Of a stretch of 64,000 nucleotides of DNA, positions 52,992-61,779 are shown in pieces (the first letter of the stretch is position 1; each line of letters opens with the position of its first letter). The translations under genes and the position numbers were made by a program. The DNA is from Hyphomicrobiales bacterium (GTDB taxonomy: Bacteria; Pseudomonadota; Alphaproteobacteria; Rhizobiales; Aestuariivirgaceae), in contig JADJVV010000001.1 in assembly GCA_016710435.1 (NCBI GenBank), positions 62,001 to 126,000 on the forward strand, written 5' to 3'. Below the pieces are notes generated by a model that worked only from the letters and a program-made list of their open reading frames with translations, ran no database searches and was not told where the DNA came from.

Positions 52992-53867
52992 ATGGATTCC
53001 GTCCTCGTTCTTATGGCAGCACCGGGGTCGGGCGCAATCACGTCAGCGGTGGTGGAGTCGCTCCGCGATCATGGCGGCGGCGAGCCTCACTGGCTTTCGC
53101 CCGGTGACGCGCTGGAGGTGGATGCCTTCGAACGGGTGCCTGAATTCCTCGTCGGCCTCCGCAAACAGGCCATCGATGCCGCCACTGTCTCGATCCACAA
53201 CCGCCGCAAGCGCCTTCTCGTGGCCGACATGGATTCGACCATGATCCACCAGGAATGCATCGACGAACTGGGCGTGATGGCAGGCGTGGGCGAACGCATC
53301 GCCGCGATCACCGCCAAGGCCATGCGCGGCGAACTGGATTTCGAGGGCGCGCTCACGGAACGCGTCGGGTTGCTCAAGGGCTTGCCCGCGGGAATCATCG
53401 ACACCCTCATCCGCGACCGCATCACCTTCATGCCGGGCGGCACGACGCTGCTGGCCACGATGAAGGCCAACGGCGCCTACACCGCCCTCATCTCCGGCGG
53501 TTTCACCGCATTCACCGCCCATGTGGCAAAGACGCTGGGTTTCGACGAGCACCGTGCCAACACGCTGCTGATGGAAAACGGCAAGCTCACCGGCACCGTT
53601 GCCCGCCCCATCCTCGGCCAGCAGGCGAAGGTGGATGGCCTCAAGGAACTGGCCCGCAAGCACGGACTCGAGTCGTCCGACTGCATCGCCGTGGGTGACG
53701 GCGCCAACGACCTCGCCATGCTGGCGGAAGCGGGCTTGGGCGTGGCATTGCATGCGAAGCCCCATGTTCAGGAATCGAGCCTCATCCGCATCAACCACGC
53801 CGACCTGACGGCGCTTCTCTACCTGCAAGGCTACAGGCGCACGCAGTTCGTGGCGGGAGCCGCCTGA
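52992..53867 (+). CDS. serB: Phosphoserine phosphatase
   Basis: A 291-residue HAD phosphatase, last step of serine synthesis. N-terminal ACT-like part up to about 70; catalytic core VADMDSTMIHQECIDELG (DxDST with the Asp nucleophile at the start), LISGGFTAFTAHVAKTLG, GQQAKVDGLKELARK (Lys) and VGDGANDLAMLAEAGLGVA. ATG 52992 is used, or possibly TTG 52989; AAAGG at 52974-52978 is a distant ribosome site. It is divergent from miaA with starts two bases apart. Confidence 0.96.
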   Translation: MDSVLVLMAAPGSGAITSAVVESLRDHGGGEPHWLSPGDALEVDAFERVPEFLVGLRKQAIDAATVSIHNRRKRLLVADMDSTMIHQECIDELGVMAGVGERIAAITAKAMRGELDFEGALTERVGLLKGLPAGIIDTLIRDRITFMPGGTTLLATMKANGAYTALISGGFTAFTAHVAKTLGFDEHRANTLLMENGKLTGTVARPILGQQAKVDGLKELARKHGLESSDCIAVGDGANDLAMLAEAGLGVALHAKPHVQESSLIRINHADLTALLYLQGYRRTQFVAGAA

Positions 53868-54089
53868 CCTCTCGCGTTCGCACTTCGTGCCCATGTCATG
53901 AACTTGCCGTAACGCTTGCGGCGGATTTCCGGCGGCGCAACGCGCCACGCTCCCGGATTGTGTTTTCAATTCGTCCGTTCGCTGCGGCATAAGGCTTGCG
54001 ACATGAACGGCATTTAACTCAAACCCGGCGCGACACAGGCGTAGCTTCAACGTCACCGGGCAATTCCGCCCGGCGCAATGGAGGACGCC

Positions 54090-54209
54090 ATGAGCGACCA
54101 TCATTCACAACCCCCGGCCCAGAAGCCGGACCCCAGGAAGACCACGGCGCACAAGCGCGAGAAACCGTTGGCCACCAAGCCTGCGAGTCCCCCTGCTCAC
54201 GGCCGCTGA
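54090..54209 (+). CDS. Small basic peptide (39 aa)
   Basis: A 39-codon frame, MSDHHSQPPAQKPDPRKTTA followed by HKREKPLATKPASPPAHGR, with a strong GGAGG at 54080-54084. Rich in Lys, Pro and His, without hydrophobic segment; probably disordered and able to bind nucleic acid or wall polymers. Small, hence moderate confidence. Confidence 0.45.
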   Translation: MSDHHSQPPAQKPDPRKTTAHKREKPLATKPASPPAHGR

Positions 54210-54319
54210 GGCCGTGACGGACTAACCAAACGCCCCCCGCTCTGGACGGCCGTGATGACGGCCGCCGCCGCCCTCTGCCAGGCACGAAACATTTCAACAT
54301 TCGATCTGGAGTTACCCAA

Positions 54320-54595
54320 ATGAAAACCCGTGTTTTCATGGCGGGCCTGCTTGCGCTCGCCGCACTGGCACCCCCCGCCTTTGCCCTCACCGTGCAGAAT
54401 GACGACATGTCTGCCTATACGGTTGCCGTGAAGCCCAAGACCGGCGCCGGCACACAGGTAGAGGTCAAGTCCAAGGCCACCGCCGATGTCGCCTGTGACA
54501 AGGGCTGCACCCTGACACTCAGCGGCAAGAGCCTCGCCGTCGATGCCAAGACGGCCAAGGTCCTCATCAAATCCGGCCACCTCGTCGCCGGCTGA
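54320..54595 (+). CDS. Small secreted protein, tandem paralogue 1
   Basis: A 91-residue exported protein (MKTRVFMAGLLALAALAPPAFA signal peptide). Mature domain of about 69 residues: TVQNDDMSAYTVAVKPKTGA, VACDKGCTLTLSGKSL, DAKTAKVLIKSGHLVAG. Two cysteines five apart (C-DKG-C). It is followed by a clear paralogue 55 bases later. Function unknown. Confidence 0.75.
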   Translation: MKTRVFMAGLLALAALAPPAFALTVQNDDMSAYTVAVKPKTGAGTQVEVKSKATADVACDKGCTLTLSGKSLAVDAKTAKVLIKSGHLVAG

Positions 54596-54650
54596 TCTGA
54601 ACTCAGCTCACTTTCATCAACACGATCCATTTCCTCAACAGGAGAGAACC

Positions 54651-54923
54651 ATGAACATCATCCGCATCGCCTCGATCGCCGCCGCCCTTGCCCTCGCCAC
54701 GGGTGCGGCCAGCGCCGCCTCCCTCGTCAATGCCGACAAGGCGCCCTACCGCATCAACTACATGCCGGCCCACGGCAAGCTGAAGCATATCACCCTCGCC
54801 GCCGGCCATGAGGCCAAGATCAACTGCATGAAGGGCGGCATGCTCTCCATGGGCAAGCTCAGCGAGCAGTGCGATGCCAAGACCCAGAAGATCACCATCC
54901 GCGGCGGCAAGTTCGTGATCTGA
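54651..54923 (+). CDS. Small secreted protein, tandem paralogue 2
   Basis: A 90-residue exported protein (MNIIRIASIAAALALATGAA). The mature part repeats the neighbour's plan: NADKAPYRINYMPAHGKL, INCMKGGMLSMGKLSEQC, DAKTQKITIRGGKFVI. Shared features are N-D...Y, A..C.KG, GK and DAKTxKxxIxxG. AACAGGAGAGAACC precedes ATG 54651. The pair arose by tandem duplication. Confidence 0.78.
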   Translation: MNIIRIASIAAALALATGAASAASLVNADKAPYRINYMPAHGKLKHITLAAGHEAKINCMKGGMLSMGKLSEQCDAKTQKITIRGGKFVI

Positions 54924-55111
54924 TGCCGTAACGGCGTCGGGACCAGGGCTGCTACGTGCAATGTCCCAGCCCGCGGTACCGCATGGTGGCTCCGCTGCGT
55001 TCCCCTCGGCGCGGCGGAGCCATCCGTCTGATGGACCCTGCCACTTTCTGACGCCTTGTGTTCGCGCATCAGTTGCGCAAATCTCCCGCCCGGAACATCG
55101 GGGAGATATCC

Positions 55112-56644
55112 ATGGCCAAGAAGGCATCCAAGAAGACCGCGAAGAAAGCCGCAAAGAAAACCGCCAGAAAACCGGTGAAGGCTGCGAAACGCGCCGCACC
55201 GAAGAAGGCATCGGCGAAGAAGCCTGCCAGGAAATCAGCCAAGTCCGCACCGAAGAAGGTTGCCATCGCCCGCGTGCCCGCCGGCACCCGCAAGATCCAG
55301 ATGGGCGAGGAGCGCATTCCGAAGGCCTGGTACAACATCATGGCCGACCTGCCCGTGCCGCTGCCACCGCCGCTGCACCCCGGCACGCTGCAGCCCGTGG
55401 GGCCGGACGACCTCGCCCCTCTCTTCCCCATGGCACTGATCATGCAGGAAGTGGCGCAGGACCGCTACATCGACATCCCGAAGCCCGTCACGGACATTTA
55501 CCGCATGTGGCGTCCGACACCGCTCTACCGCGCCACCGCGCTGGAAAAGGCCCTCGGCACCACGGCGAAGATCTTCTACAAATATGAAGGCGTCTCGCCC
55601 GCAGGTTCGCACAAGCCCAACACCGCCGTGCCGCAGGCCTTCTACAACAAGGAAGCAGGCATCAAGAAATTGGTGACGGAAACGGGCGCAGGCCAATGGG
55701 GCTCATCGCTCGCCATGGCAGGCTCCATGTTCGGCATCGACGTCAAGGTCTTCCAGGTCGGCGTCTCGTTCCGCCAGAAACCCTACCGCAAGGCCATCAT
55801 GGAATTGTACGGCGCGCAGTGCGTGTCCTCGCCCTCCATGGAAACCAACGCCGGCCGCAGCATTCTCGCCAAGGACCCGAACTCCAACGGCTCGCTTGGC
55901 ATCGCCATCTCGGAAGCTGTGGAAGTGGCGGCAACCAACGCCGACACCAAGTATGCGCTGGGCTCCGTGCTCAACCACGTGCTGATGCACCAGACGGTGA
56001 TCGGCATCGAAGCCATCGAGCAGATGGCCATGGCCGGTGCCTATCCGGACGTGATCGTGGGCTGCACCGGCGGCGGATCGAACTTCGCCGGCCTCACCTT
56101 CCCCTTCATCGGCGCGCAACTGCGCGGCGGAAAAAAGGTGAAGGTGATCGCAGCCGAGCCCGCCGCCTGCCCGTCGCTCACCCGCGGCAAGTACGCCTAT
56201 GACTTCGGCGACACCTCGCACATGACGCCTCTCGTCAAGATGCACACGCTCGGCTCCGAGTTCATGCCGCCCGGCTTCCACGCCGGTGGCTTGCGCTATC
56301 ACGGCATGGCCCCGCTTGTTTCGCACTTGAAGGAGCTGGGCCTGATCGAGGCGGAAGCCTATGGACAGGTGGCCTGTTTCGACGCCGGCGTGCTCTTCGC
56401 CAAGACGGAAGGCATCGTGCCCGCGCCGGAAGCAAACCACGCGGTCAAGGGCGCCATCGAAGCCGCCCTCAGGGCCAAGCGCGACGGCACCAGCCCCACG
56501 ATCCTCTTCGGACTCTGCGGCCACGGTCACTTCGACATGCAGGCCTACATGGACTACTCATCGGGCAAGCTCGAAGACAAATCCTACGACGAACAAGCCC
56601 TGCAGGACTCGCTGGCCCACCTGCCGAAGATCGCGGCGGAGTGA
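55112..56644 (+). CDS. trpB2: TrpB2-type tryptophan synthase beta subunit with histone H1-like tail
   Basis: A 510-residue PLP enzyme. Residues 1 to about 49 are Lys/Ala/Pro repeats (KKASKKTAKKAAKKTARKPV style) like the C-tail of histone H1 and AlgP. From about residue 55 it is TrpB2: WRPTPLYRATALEKALGTTA, PLP-Lys in SPAGSHKPNTAVPQAFYNKE, ETGAGQWGSSLAMAGSMFG, and the phosphate loop VGCTGGGSNFAGLTFPF. TrpB2 makes tryptophan from indole and serine, often independent of TrpA. Such a tail is not part of the family. Start ATG 55112 follows GGGGAGATATCC. Confidence 0.92.
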   Translation: MAKKASKKTAKKAAKKTARKPVKAAKRAAPKKASAKKPARKSAKSAPKKVAIARVPAGTRKIQMGEERIPKAWYNIMADLPVPLPPPLHPGTLQPVGPDDLAPLFPMALIMQEVAQDRYIDIPKPVTDIYRMWRPTPLYRATALEKALGTTAKIFYKYEGVSPAGSHKPNTAVPQAFYNKEAGIKKLVTETGAGQWGSSLAMAGSMFGIDVKVFQVGVSFRQKPYRKAIMELYGAQCVSSPSMETNAGRSILAKDPNSNGSLGIAISEAVEVAATNADTKYALGSVLNHVLMHQTVIGIEAIEQMAMAGAYPDVIVGCTGGGSNFAGLTFPFIGAQLRGGKKVKVIAAEPAACPSLTRGKYAYDFGDTSHMTPLVKMHTLGSEFMPPGFHAGGLRYHGMAPLVSHLKELGLIEAEAYGQVACFDAGVLFAKTEGIVPAPEANHAVKGAIEAALRAKRDGTSPTILFGLCGHGHFDMQAYMDYSSGKLEDKSYDEQALQDSLAHLPKIAAE

Positions 56645-56671
56645 AAAGCCTCTCGCACGCCTGACGAACGG

Positions 56672-56696
56672 AATGGCCCGCTTCAAGCGGGCCATT
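56672..56696. terminator. Bidirectional terminator between trpB2 and the OYE gene
   Basis: AATGGCCCGCTT, C, AAGCGGGCCATT (perfect 12-bp arms), followed by TGCATTT. Both genes end here. Confidence 0.85.
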
Positions 56697-56702
56697 TGCA
56701 TT

Positions 56703-58670
56703 TCACACCCCCATCGCCCATTTCCGCCCGTCGTAGATCGCCATGGCCGCGGTGCGGGCGGCGGACGCGTCTCCGATGGTGGCGGCGCCCGCATCATCGG
56801 CAACCCAGCGTTCGGACACGTTGGTTGCAGCGATGACCAGGGTGTCGGCATCGATCTTGTAGGCCTGCCCGCCGCTGGCCTTCACCGCGGCGCTGTTGCC
56901 GTGCCATTCCAGCATGACATGCTCGGTGAGGAGTGTGGCGCCCAGTTGCCGCAACCGGGCACGGGCCTGGATGTCAGCCGAGGTGCGGGCCATTTCGGCC
57001 ATGACGGTGGCGGCACCGGTGACGATGGTGACGGCATGTCCCTGCTCCGCCAGAGCGAGCGCCGTGCCCGTGCCTTTCCAGTTCGCCGTCTCGTCGAGCA
57101 GGATCACGTGCTTGCCCACGCTGGCGCGCTTGGCCATCACGTCTTCAGCACTCCACACATTGCCACGTTCCACGCCCGGCAGCGCATCGAACTGTGGGAG
57201 GCCACGCTGGAATCCCTTCATGTCCGGCTGCGAGCCGGTGGCGACGATCACCTCGTCCGCACCGAAAGCCTTCACCTCGTCGCCATCCATGGGCGCGTTG
57301 AGTTTCACCTGCACCTGCAGTTTCGTGAGCTGGCGCTCCAGCCAATCGATGTAGTCGAGAATCTGCTGGCGGCGCGGCTGTTGGCCTGCGAGGCGGAACT
57401 GTCCGCCGAGCCGGTCGCTCGCCTCCGCCAACATGACCTTGTGACCGCGTTCGGCGGCAACGCGCGCCGCTTCCATGCCCGCCACACCGCCGCCCACGAC
57501 CAGAACGGTCTTGGGCTGAGCCGCTGCGACGAAGCGGTCTCCGCCCCACTCAAACTCGCGCCCGGCGGACGGATTGATGAGACACGAGATCCAGTAATCG
57601 CGGTAACGCCTGCCCCAGCACATCTGGTTGCAGGAGAGGCAGGGCCGCACATCTTCGGGCCGCCCTTCACGCGCCTTCGTCACCCAATGCGGATCAGCGA
57701 TCTGCCCGCGCACGATCGACACCATGTCGGCCTGGCCGGATCGCACCACCTCTTCGGCATTGTCGGGCGTGCGCACATGGGCCTCGCATTGCACGCGCGC
57801 ATGCTTCACCACCTGCTTCAACGCCTCCGCGTGCGGTGCGCCCAGCTTGTCGGCGAAGAAGACGGTGGGAATGATGCCGGTGTGATCGAAATAGCTGCCC
57901 GTGCCGCAAGTCACGTAATCCATCAGATGCCGTTCGTCGTGCCACGCCACGACCTCCTGCAACTGTTCGATGGTTTGCGACACCTCCGATGTGGGGTCCA
58001 TGTTCACGGCCATGCCGATGATGAAATCCTCACCCGCCATCTTGCGCACACGCTCGAGAAGCGTGCGGGAGAAGCGCATGCGGTTTTCGAATGAGCCGCC
58101 CCATTTGTCGTCGCGGCGGTTGTTGAAGGGCAGCCAGAACTGGTCCGGCAATGCGTTGTAGGCGGCAAAAAGCTCGATGCCGTCGAAACCGGACTCCTTG
58201 GCGCGCCGTGCGGCCTGCACGTAGCTCTCGATCGTCTCCTCGATCTCTGCCTCGCTCATGGCATGGCTGCCGTCGGAATCGTGGAAGCTGGGCAGTCCCG
58301 AAGGCGACCACGCCGCGTGGTAGGAGTTGTCGCCATCACCATGCTGGCCGACGTGATAGAGCTGGTGGCAGATCACCGCGCCGTGGGCATGCACGGCATC
58401 CGTCACCTTGCGGAAATGCGGAATGATCTCGTCAGTCGAATGCAGGAAATTGCCGCGCGTGAGCACCGCCGCGCCATGCACCGGCACAGGCTCCACCACG
58501 ATCATCGCCGCGCCGCCCCGCGCCCGTTCCTCGTAGTAGCCACGGTGGCGTTCCCCCGGCAAGCCGTTGTGCGACATGTTCGCCGTGTGCGCCCCGAAGA
58601 CGATCCGGTTGCGCAGCGTCTTGTGGCGCAATTGCAGGGGCTGGAAAATCGCGGTGTGTTTCGGTGTCAT
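56703..58670 (-). CDS. Old Yellow Enzyme/NADH:flavin oxidoreductase (dienoyl-CoA reductase, demethylase type)
   Basis: A 655-residue redox enzyme. The N-terminal TIM barrel (residues 1-350) binds FMN: RNRIVFGAHTANMS, GFDGIELFAAYNALPDQFW and NRRDDKWGGSFENRMRFS. A 4Fe-4S motif C-LSC-NQMC and a later Cys (about 343-364) follow. From about residue 385 an FAD/NAD Rossmann domain begins (VVGGGVAGMEAARVAAERG). This is the layout of 2,4-dienoyl-CoA reductase, trimethylamine dehydrogenase and betaine demethylases. It is the last gene of a coupled operon with a 34-aa frame and an Ldh-family dehydrogenase. Confidence 0.92.
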   Translation of the reverse strand: MTPKHTAIFQPLQLRHKTLRNRIVFGAHTANMSHNGLPGERHRGYYEERARGGAAMIVVEPVPVHGAAVLTRGNFLHSTDEIIPHFRKVTDAVHAHGAVICHQLYHVGQHGDGDNSYHAAWSPSGLPSFHDSDGSHAMSEAEIEETIESYVQAARRAKESGFDGIELFAAYNALPDQFWLPFNNRRDDKWGGSFENRMRFSRTLLERVRKMAGEDFIIGMAVNMDPTSEVSQTIEQLQEVVAWHDERHLMDYVTCGTGSYFDHTGIIPTVFFADKLGAPHAEALKQVVKHARVQCEAHVRTPDNAEEVVRSGQADMVSIVRGQIADPHWVTKAREGRPEDVRPCLSCNQMCWGRRYRDYWISCLINPSAGREFEWGGDRFVAAAQPKTVLVVGGGVAGMEAARVAAERGHKVMLAEASDRLGGQFRLAGQQPRRQQILDYIDWLERQLTKLQVQVKLNAPMDGDEVKAFGADEVIVATGSQPDMKGFQRGLPQFDALPGVERGNVWSAEDVMAKRASVGKHVILLDETANWKGTGTALALAEQGHAVTIVTGAATVMAEMARTSADIQARARLRQLGATLLTEHVMLEWHGNSAAVKASGGQAYKIDADTLVIAATNVSERWVADDAGAATIGDASAARTAAMAIYDGRKWAMGV

Positions 58671-58771
58671 CCTCTATCGAGCGGTGCCCCGCCCTCCTCT
58701 TTCCGTTTGGTGACGAAGGCCGACATGGCCTCGCGTCGTGATTTGTCCAGGTCTGGCGCCCGGGAACTCAT
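58667..58771 (-). CDS. 34-residue gene coupled on both sides
   Basis: Reads MSSRAPDLDKSRREAMSAFV then TKRKEEGGAPLDRG and stop. Its start overlaps the stop of the Ldh-family gene (ATGA), and its stop overlaps the start of the Old Yellow Enzyme gene (ATGA), so both junctions are translationally coupled. The DLDKSRREAMSAFVTKRK part is like the C-terminal helix of enoyl-CoA hydratases. Whether it is a functional peptide or a gene remnant kept for coupling cannot be decided. Confidence 0.55.
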   Translation of the reverse strand: MSSRAPDLDKSRREAMSAFVTKRKEEGGAPLDRG

Positions 58772-59772
58772 GCGCAGAAGCCCCTGAGCTTTTCCAGAAG
58801 TGCGCGATCGATCGGCAGGCCCTCTTTCTTCAGCCGCTTGATGTTTCCCTCGCGGCGGCTGTTCGGCATGCGCGCGCCATCCTGTGCCGTGATGGATTTG
58901 ACCAGCGCCTTCACCTGCGCATCAAACAGTCCGCCGGAGAACTTGCGCGGGTCCAGCGCCATGAAGAACTGTCCGCAGCCGATCGGCCTGCCGTCATTCT
59001 CGGTGAACGAACCCATCTGCGGGCCAAGGCACGAACCTGTCATGGCCGCGCACATGATCTCCACGATCAATCCCTGTCCGAACCCCTTGTGCCCACCTGC
59101 GGGCGCCATGGACCCTGCAAGGCCCGCGTCGGGATCGGTGGTGGGGTTGCCGTCCGCGTCCAGCGCCCAGCCCAGGGGGATCTTGCGCTTCTCTTCACTC
59201 GCGAGTTTCACCGCCGTCCACGGTACATGCGACGACGACTGGTCCACCAGGAAGGCCACCTTGCCCTTGCGCCCGGGCACCGCCATGGACAGCGGATTGG
59301 TGCCGATCACCGGCTTCTTGCCGCCCACCGGCGCAATGGCCGGCGTCGCGTTGGTGAAACCGAAGGCCAGCAGGCCCTCGCGCGCCAGCACACCCGTGTG
59401 ATAGCCCAGGGTGGCGGCATTGTATGAGCCATGCACGGCGAGACCTGCGATGCCGTATTTCCGCGCCGCCGGAACGAGCTTGCGGAATCCCGCTTCGATG
59501 GCGGGATGGGCAAAGCCCCGGCGCGCATCCACGCGGATGGCCGTGGGCGTCACCATCTTCAGGGCAGGCTTCGCTTTGCCGTCCACCTTTCCGGAGATCA
59601 GGTGTTCGCAATAATATTGGAGCCAGTAGAAGCCGTGGCCCTCCAGGCCGGAAAGCTCCGTGTCGAGGATCGCTTCCGTGAAGTAGCGCGCGTTGCCAGC
59701 CGATGTTCCCGCACCCGTCAAGGCGCCGGAGATGAGCCGGCGTGCCTGCGCCACCGAAAGCCGCGTCTGCAT
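58768..59772 (-). CDS. Ldh family oxidoreductase (malate/imino-acid reductase type)
   Basis: A 334-residue NAD(P)-dependent enzyme of the YlbC/ComC/DpkA family: the active-site His in GLEGHGFYWLQYYCEHL, VHGSYNAATLGYHTGVLARE, PLSMAVPGRKGKVAFLVDQS and APAGGHKGFGQGLIVEIMCA. Members reduce oxaloacetate, ureidoglycolate products or cyclic imino acids such as piperideine-2-carboxylate. The start at 59772 fits the family. In the operon with an OYE demethylase type enzyme it could serve imino-acid or betaine breakdown; inference only. Confidence 0.9.
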   Translation of the reverse strand: MQTRLSVAQARRLISGALTGAGTSAGNARYFTEAILDTELSGLEGHGFYWLQYYCEHLISGKVDGKAKPALKMVTPTAIRVDARRGFAHPAIEAGFRKLVPAARKYGIAGLAVHGSYNAATLGYHTGVLAREGLLAFGFTNATPAIAPVGGKKPVIGTNPLSMAVPGRKGKVAFLVDQSSSHVPWTAVKLASEEKRKIPLGWALDADGNPTTDPDAGLAGSMAPAGGHKGFGQGLIVEIMCAAMTGSCLGPQMGSFTENDGRPIGCGQFFMALDPRKFSGGLFDAQVKALVKSITAQDGARMPNSRREGNIKRLKKEGLPIDRALLEKLRGFCA

Positions 59773-59860
59773 GTGTGGAGAGTCCCCTCGTTGCGGGGAA
59801 AGACTAACAGGACTGCATCGCGCGGCAAGCCAAGAGGCCGTCAATCACCCGGCGAAAAAC

Positions 59861-61489
59861 TCAAGCGAAGATGGGCCTGCTTTCAAGCAACTGGTCAATG
59901 CCCGTCAGCGACACGGCCTTGTCCGACGTCAGCATGATGGCCAGGCGGTGGGCGTCGCCCAGCGGCATGGGCTTGCCGAAATAGTAGCCCTGCGCCAGGT
60001 CGCAACCCATGCGCTTCAGGGTGTTCCACTGCGACTCCGTCTCGACGCCTTCGGCCGTGACGGCAAGGCCAAGCTGCTTGCCGATCTGCAGCGAGGCCAT
60101 CACGATGGCCGCCATGTCGGCATGGTCTTCCATGCCCTGCACGAAACTCTTGTCGATCTTCAAACCGTCGAACTGGTGTCCGGCGAGGCGCTCGAAGCTG
60201 CAATAGCCCGTGCCGAAATCATCGATGACCACGGTGACGCCAGACTTGCGCAACGCTTCGATGCAGGCATCGGAGGTGGCGCTGCGGCGCAGCTGGGCGC
60301 TTTCCGTCACCTCGATCTGGAGGCGCGTGGACGGAAAACCTGTTGAACCGAGAATGGCGAGGATGCGGAGTGCTGCCAGCGGATCGTTGAGATCGCTCGC
60401 CGCGAGATTGACCGAGAGCTTGAGCTTGCCCGGCCACAGCGCGGCGCGGCGGCAGGCAACCGTCATCAACTGTTCCCCGAGCTTGCCGATGAGGCCGCTC
60501 TGTTCGGCCACTTCGATGAACTCCAATGGCATGACTTCGCCGAGGTCCGGATCGCTCCAGCGTGCGAGCACCTCAAAACCGATCACCGTGCCGCTGCTGC
60601 CATCCACGATGGGTTGCAGAAAGGGCACCACGTTCTCATTGTTGATGGCCTTGCGCAGGTTGATCTCGACGAGGCGGCGGCGGCGGATGGTTTTCGCCAT
60701 GCTGTCTTCGTAGACGACGACGGAGGTTTCCGGCTCGTCTTCCGCGCTGTGCAGGGCGATGTCGGCACGGCGCATGATCTCGCGGTCGGTGAGCGTGGCA
60801 TCGCCGATGAAGGTGGCGCCGATGGAGAAGGCGATCTGGATGTCGTGCTCGTCATGGAACGGCTGTGCCAGGCGGATGCGGATCGCCTCGATGATGGAGC
60901 GCCCCTCGGCTTCGTTGCGCAGGACATGCGACACGGCCACGAACACATCCGAATTCACGCGCGCAAGCGACAGTGACGACGGCAACGTGCTGCGCAGTCG
61001 TCCCGCGATTTCCTTGAGAATGTCGTCGCCGACCGCATAGCCGAAGCAGTTGTTGATCTCGCTGAAGCGCTTGGCGTTGATGATGGCGCAGAAGCGTAGT
61101 TCCGCAGGGTCAAGCTGCGACAGGAGGTGTTCCGTCCAGGAATGGCTGTGCAGGCCGGTGAGGCGGTCGCGGCGGGCGGAGACATTGAGTTCGGCCTCCT
61201 TCATGAGCGCGGCATGGCGGCTGGCGACCGAGACGGCGATACGAAAACTTCCGGCAATCAGCGACAGCAACACGGCAATGGGGAACACATCAGTATCGAT
61301 GAAGCTGAAGGCATTTCCCGGAAAGATGAAAAAATCCCGCAGGTGAAACCGCGGTGCGCCGTAGACGACGAGAAGGAACACGGCGAGCGCAAGCAGCAAC
61401 GCGCTCATCAGCGGCAGCCCGCCGGATCTCTTGATGTCGTCGACCTCTGCCAATGACGTCTCGCCTCCGGGCACCATTTCCTCTGCCAT
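59861..61489 (-). CDS. Membrane GGDEF-EAL protein with degenerate GGDEF
   Basis: A 542-residue membrane protein. Two helices near the N-terminus (LPLMSALLLALAVFLLVVYG and FPIAVLLSLIAGSFRIAVSV); GGDEF domain about 115-275 with signature replaced by ARVNSDVFVAV, so diguanylate cyclase activity is lost; EAL domain about 290-530 with GFEVLARW, DDFGTGYCSF, KIDKSFVQ and EGVETESQW, which keeps the phosphodiesterase residues. It probably breaks down c-di-GMP. Start chosen at 61489 (MAEEMVPGGE) after a GGGGGGCAG site; ATG 61555 is possible. Confidence 0.92.
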   Translation of the reverse strand: MAEEMVPGGETSLAEVDDIKRSGGLPLMSALLLALAVFLLVVYGAPRFHLRDFFIFPGNAFSFIDTDVFPIAVLLSLIAGSFRIAVSVASRHAALMKEAELNVSARRDRLTGLHSHSWTEHLLSQLDPAELRFCAIINAKRFSEINNCFGYAVGDDILKEIAGRLRSTLPSSLSLARVNSDVFVAVSHVLRNEAEGRSIIEAIRIRLAQPFHDEHDIQIAFSIGATFIGDATLTDREIMRRADIALHSAEDEPETSVVVYEDSMAKTIRRRRLVEINLRKAINNENVVPFLQPIVDGSSGTVIGFEVLARWSDPDLGEVMPLEFIEVAEQSGLIGKLGEQLMTVACRRAALWPGKLKLSVNLAASDLNDPLAALRILAILGSTGFPSTRLQIEVTESAQLRRSATSDACIEALRKSGVTVVIDDFGTGYCSFERLAGHQFDGLKIDKSFVQGMEDHADMAAIVMASLQIGKQLGLAVTAEGVETESQWNTLKRMGCDLAQGYYFGKPMPLGDAHRLAIMLTSDKAVSLTGIDQLLESRPIFA

Positions 61490-61779
61490 GTTCTGCCCCC
61501 CGGCAGCGCTGTACGGAGAAAAGGGCGGAAGGCCGCTTGCATGACCCAACGCCATGCATTCACCTGACTTGCTCCCCAGCAAGCCAACTGCATAGCCACG
61601 CGCGAGTTAACATCGGGAAAACAACTCTTGGGAATATTTCCCGAGCGACGTTATTCCCCCGCCAGGCCGTGTCGCAGCATCCGAATAAATCGTGAACGAT
61701 TTCAAAGCTTAAGCTGCAAAGCATCCCACCCGTTAATGATATACGGAGGTTGTACCCGCAGCCGCGGCGAGAAGATTTG

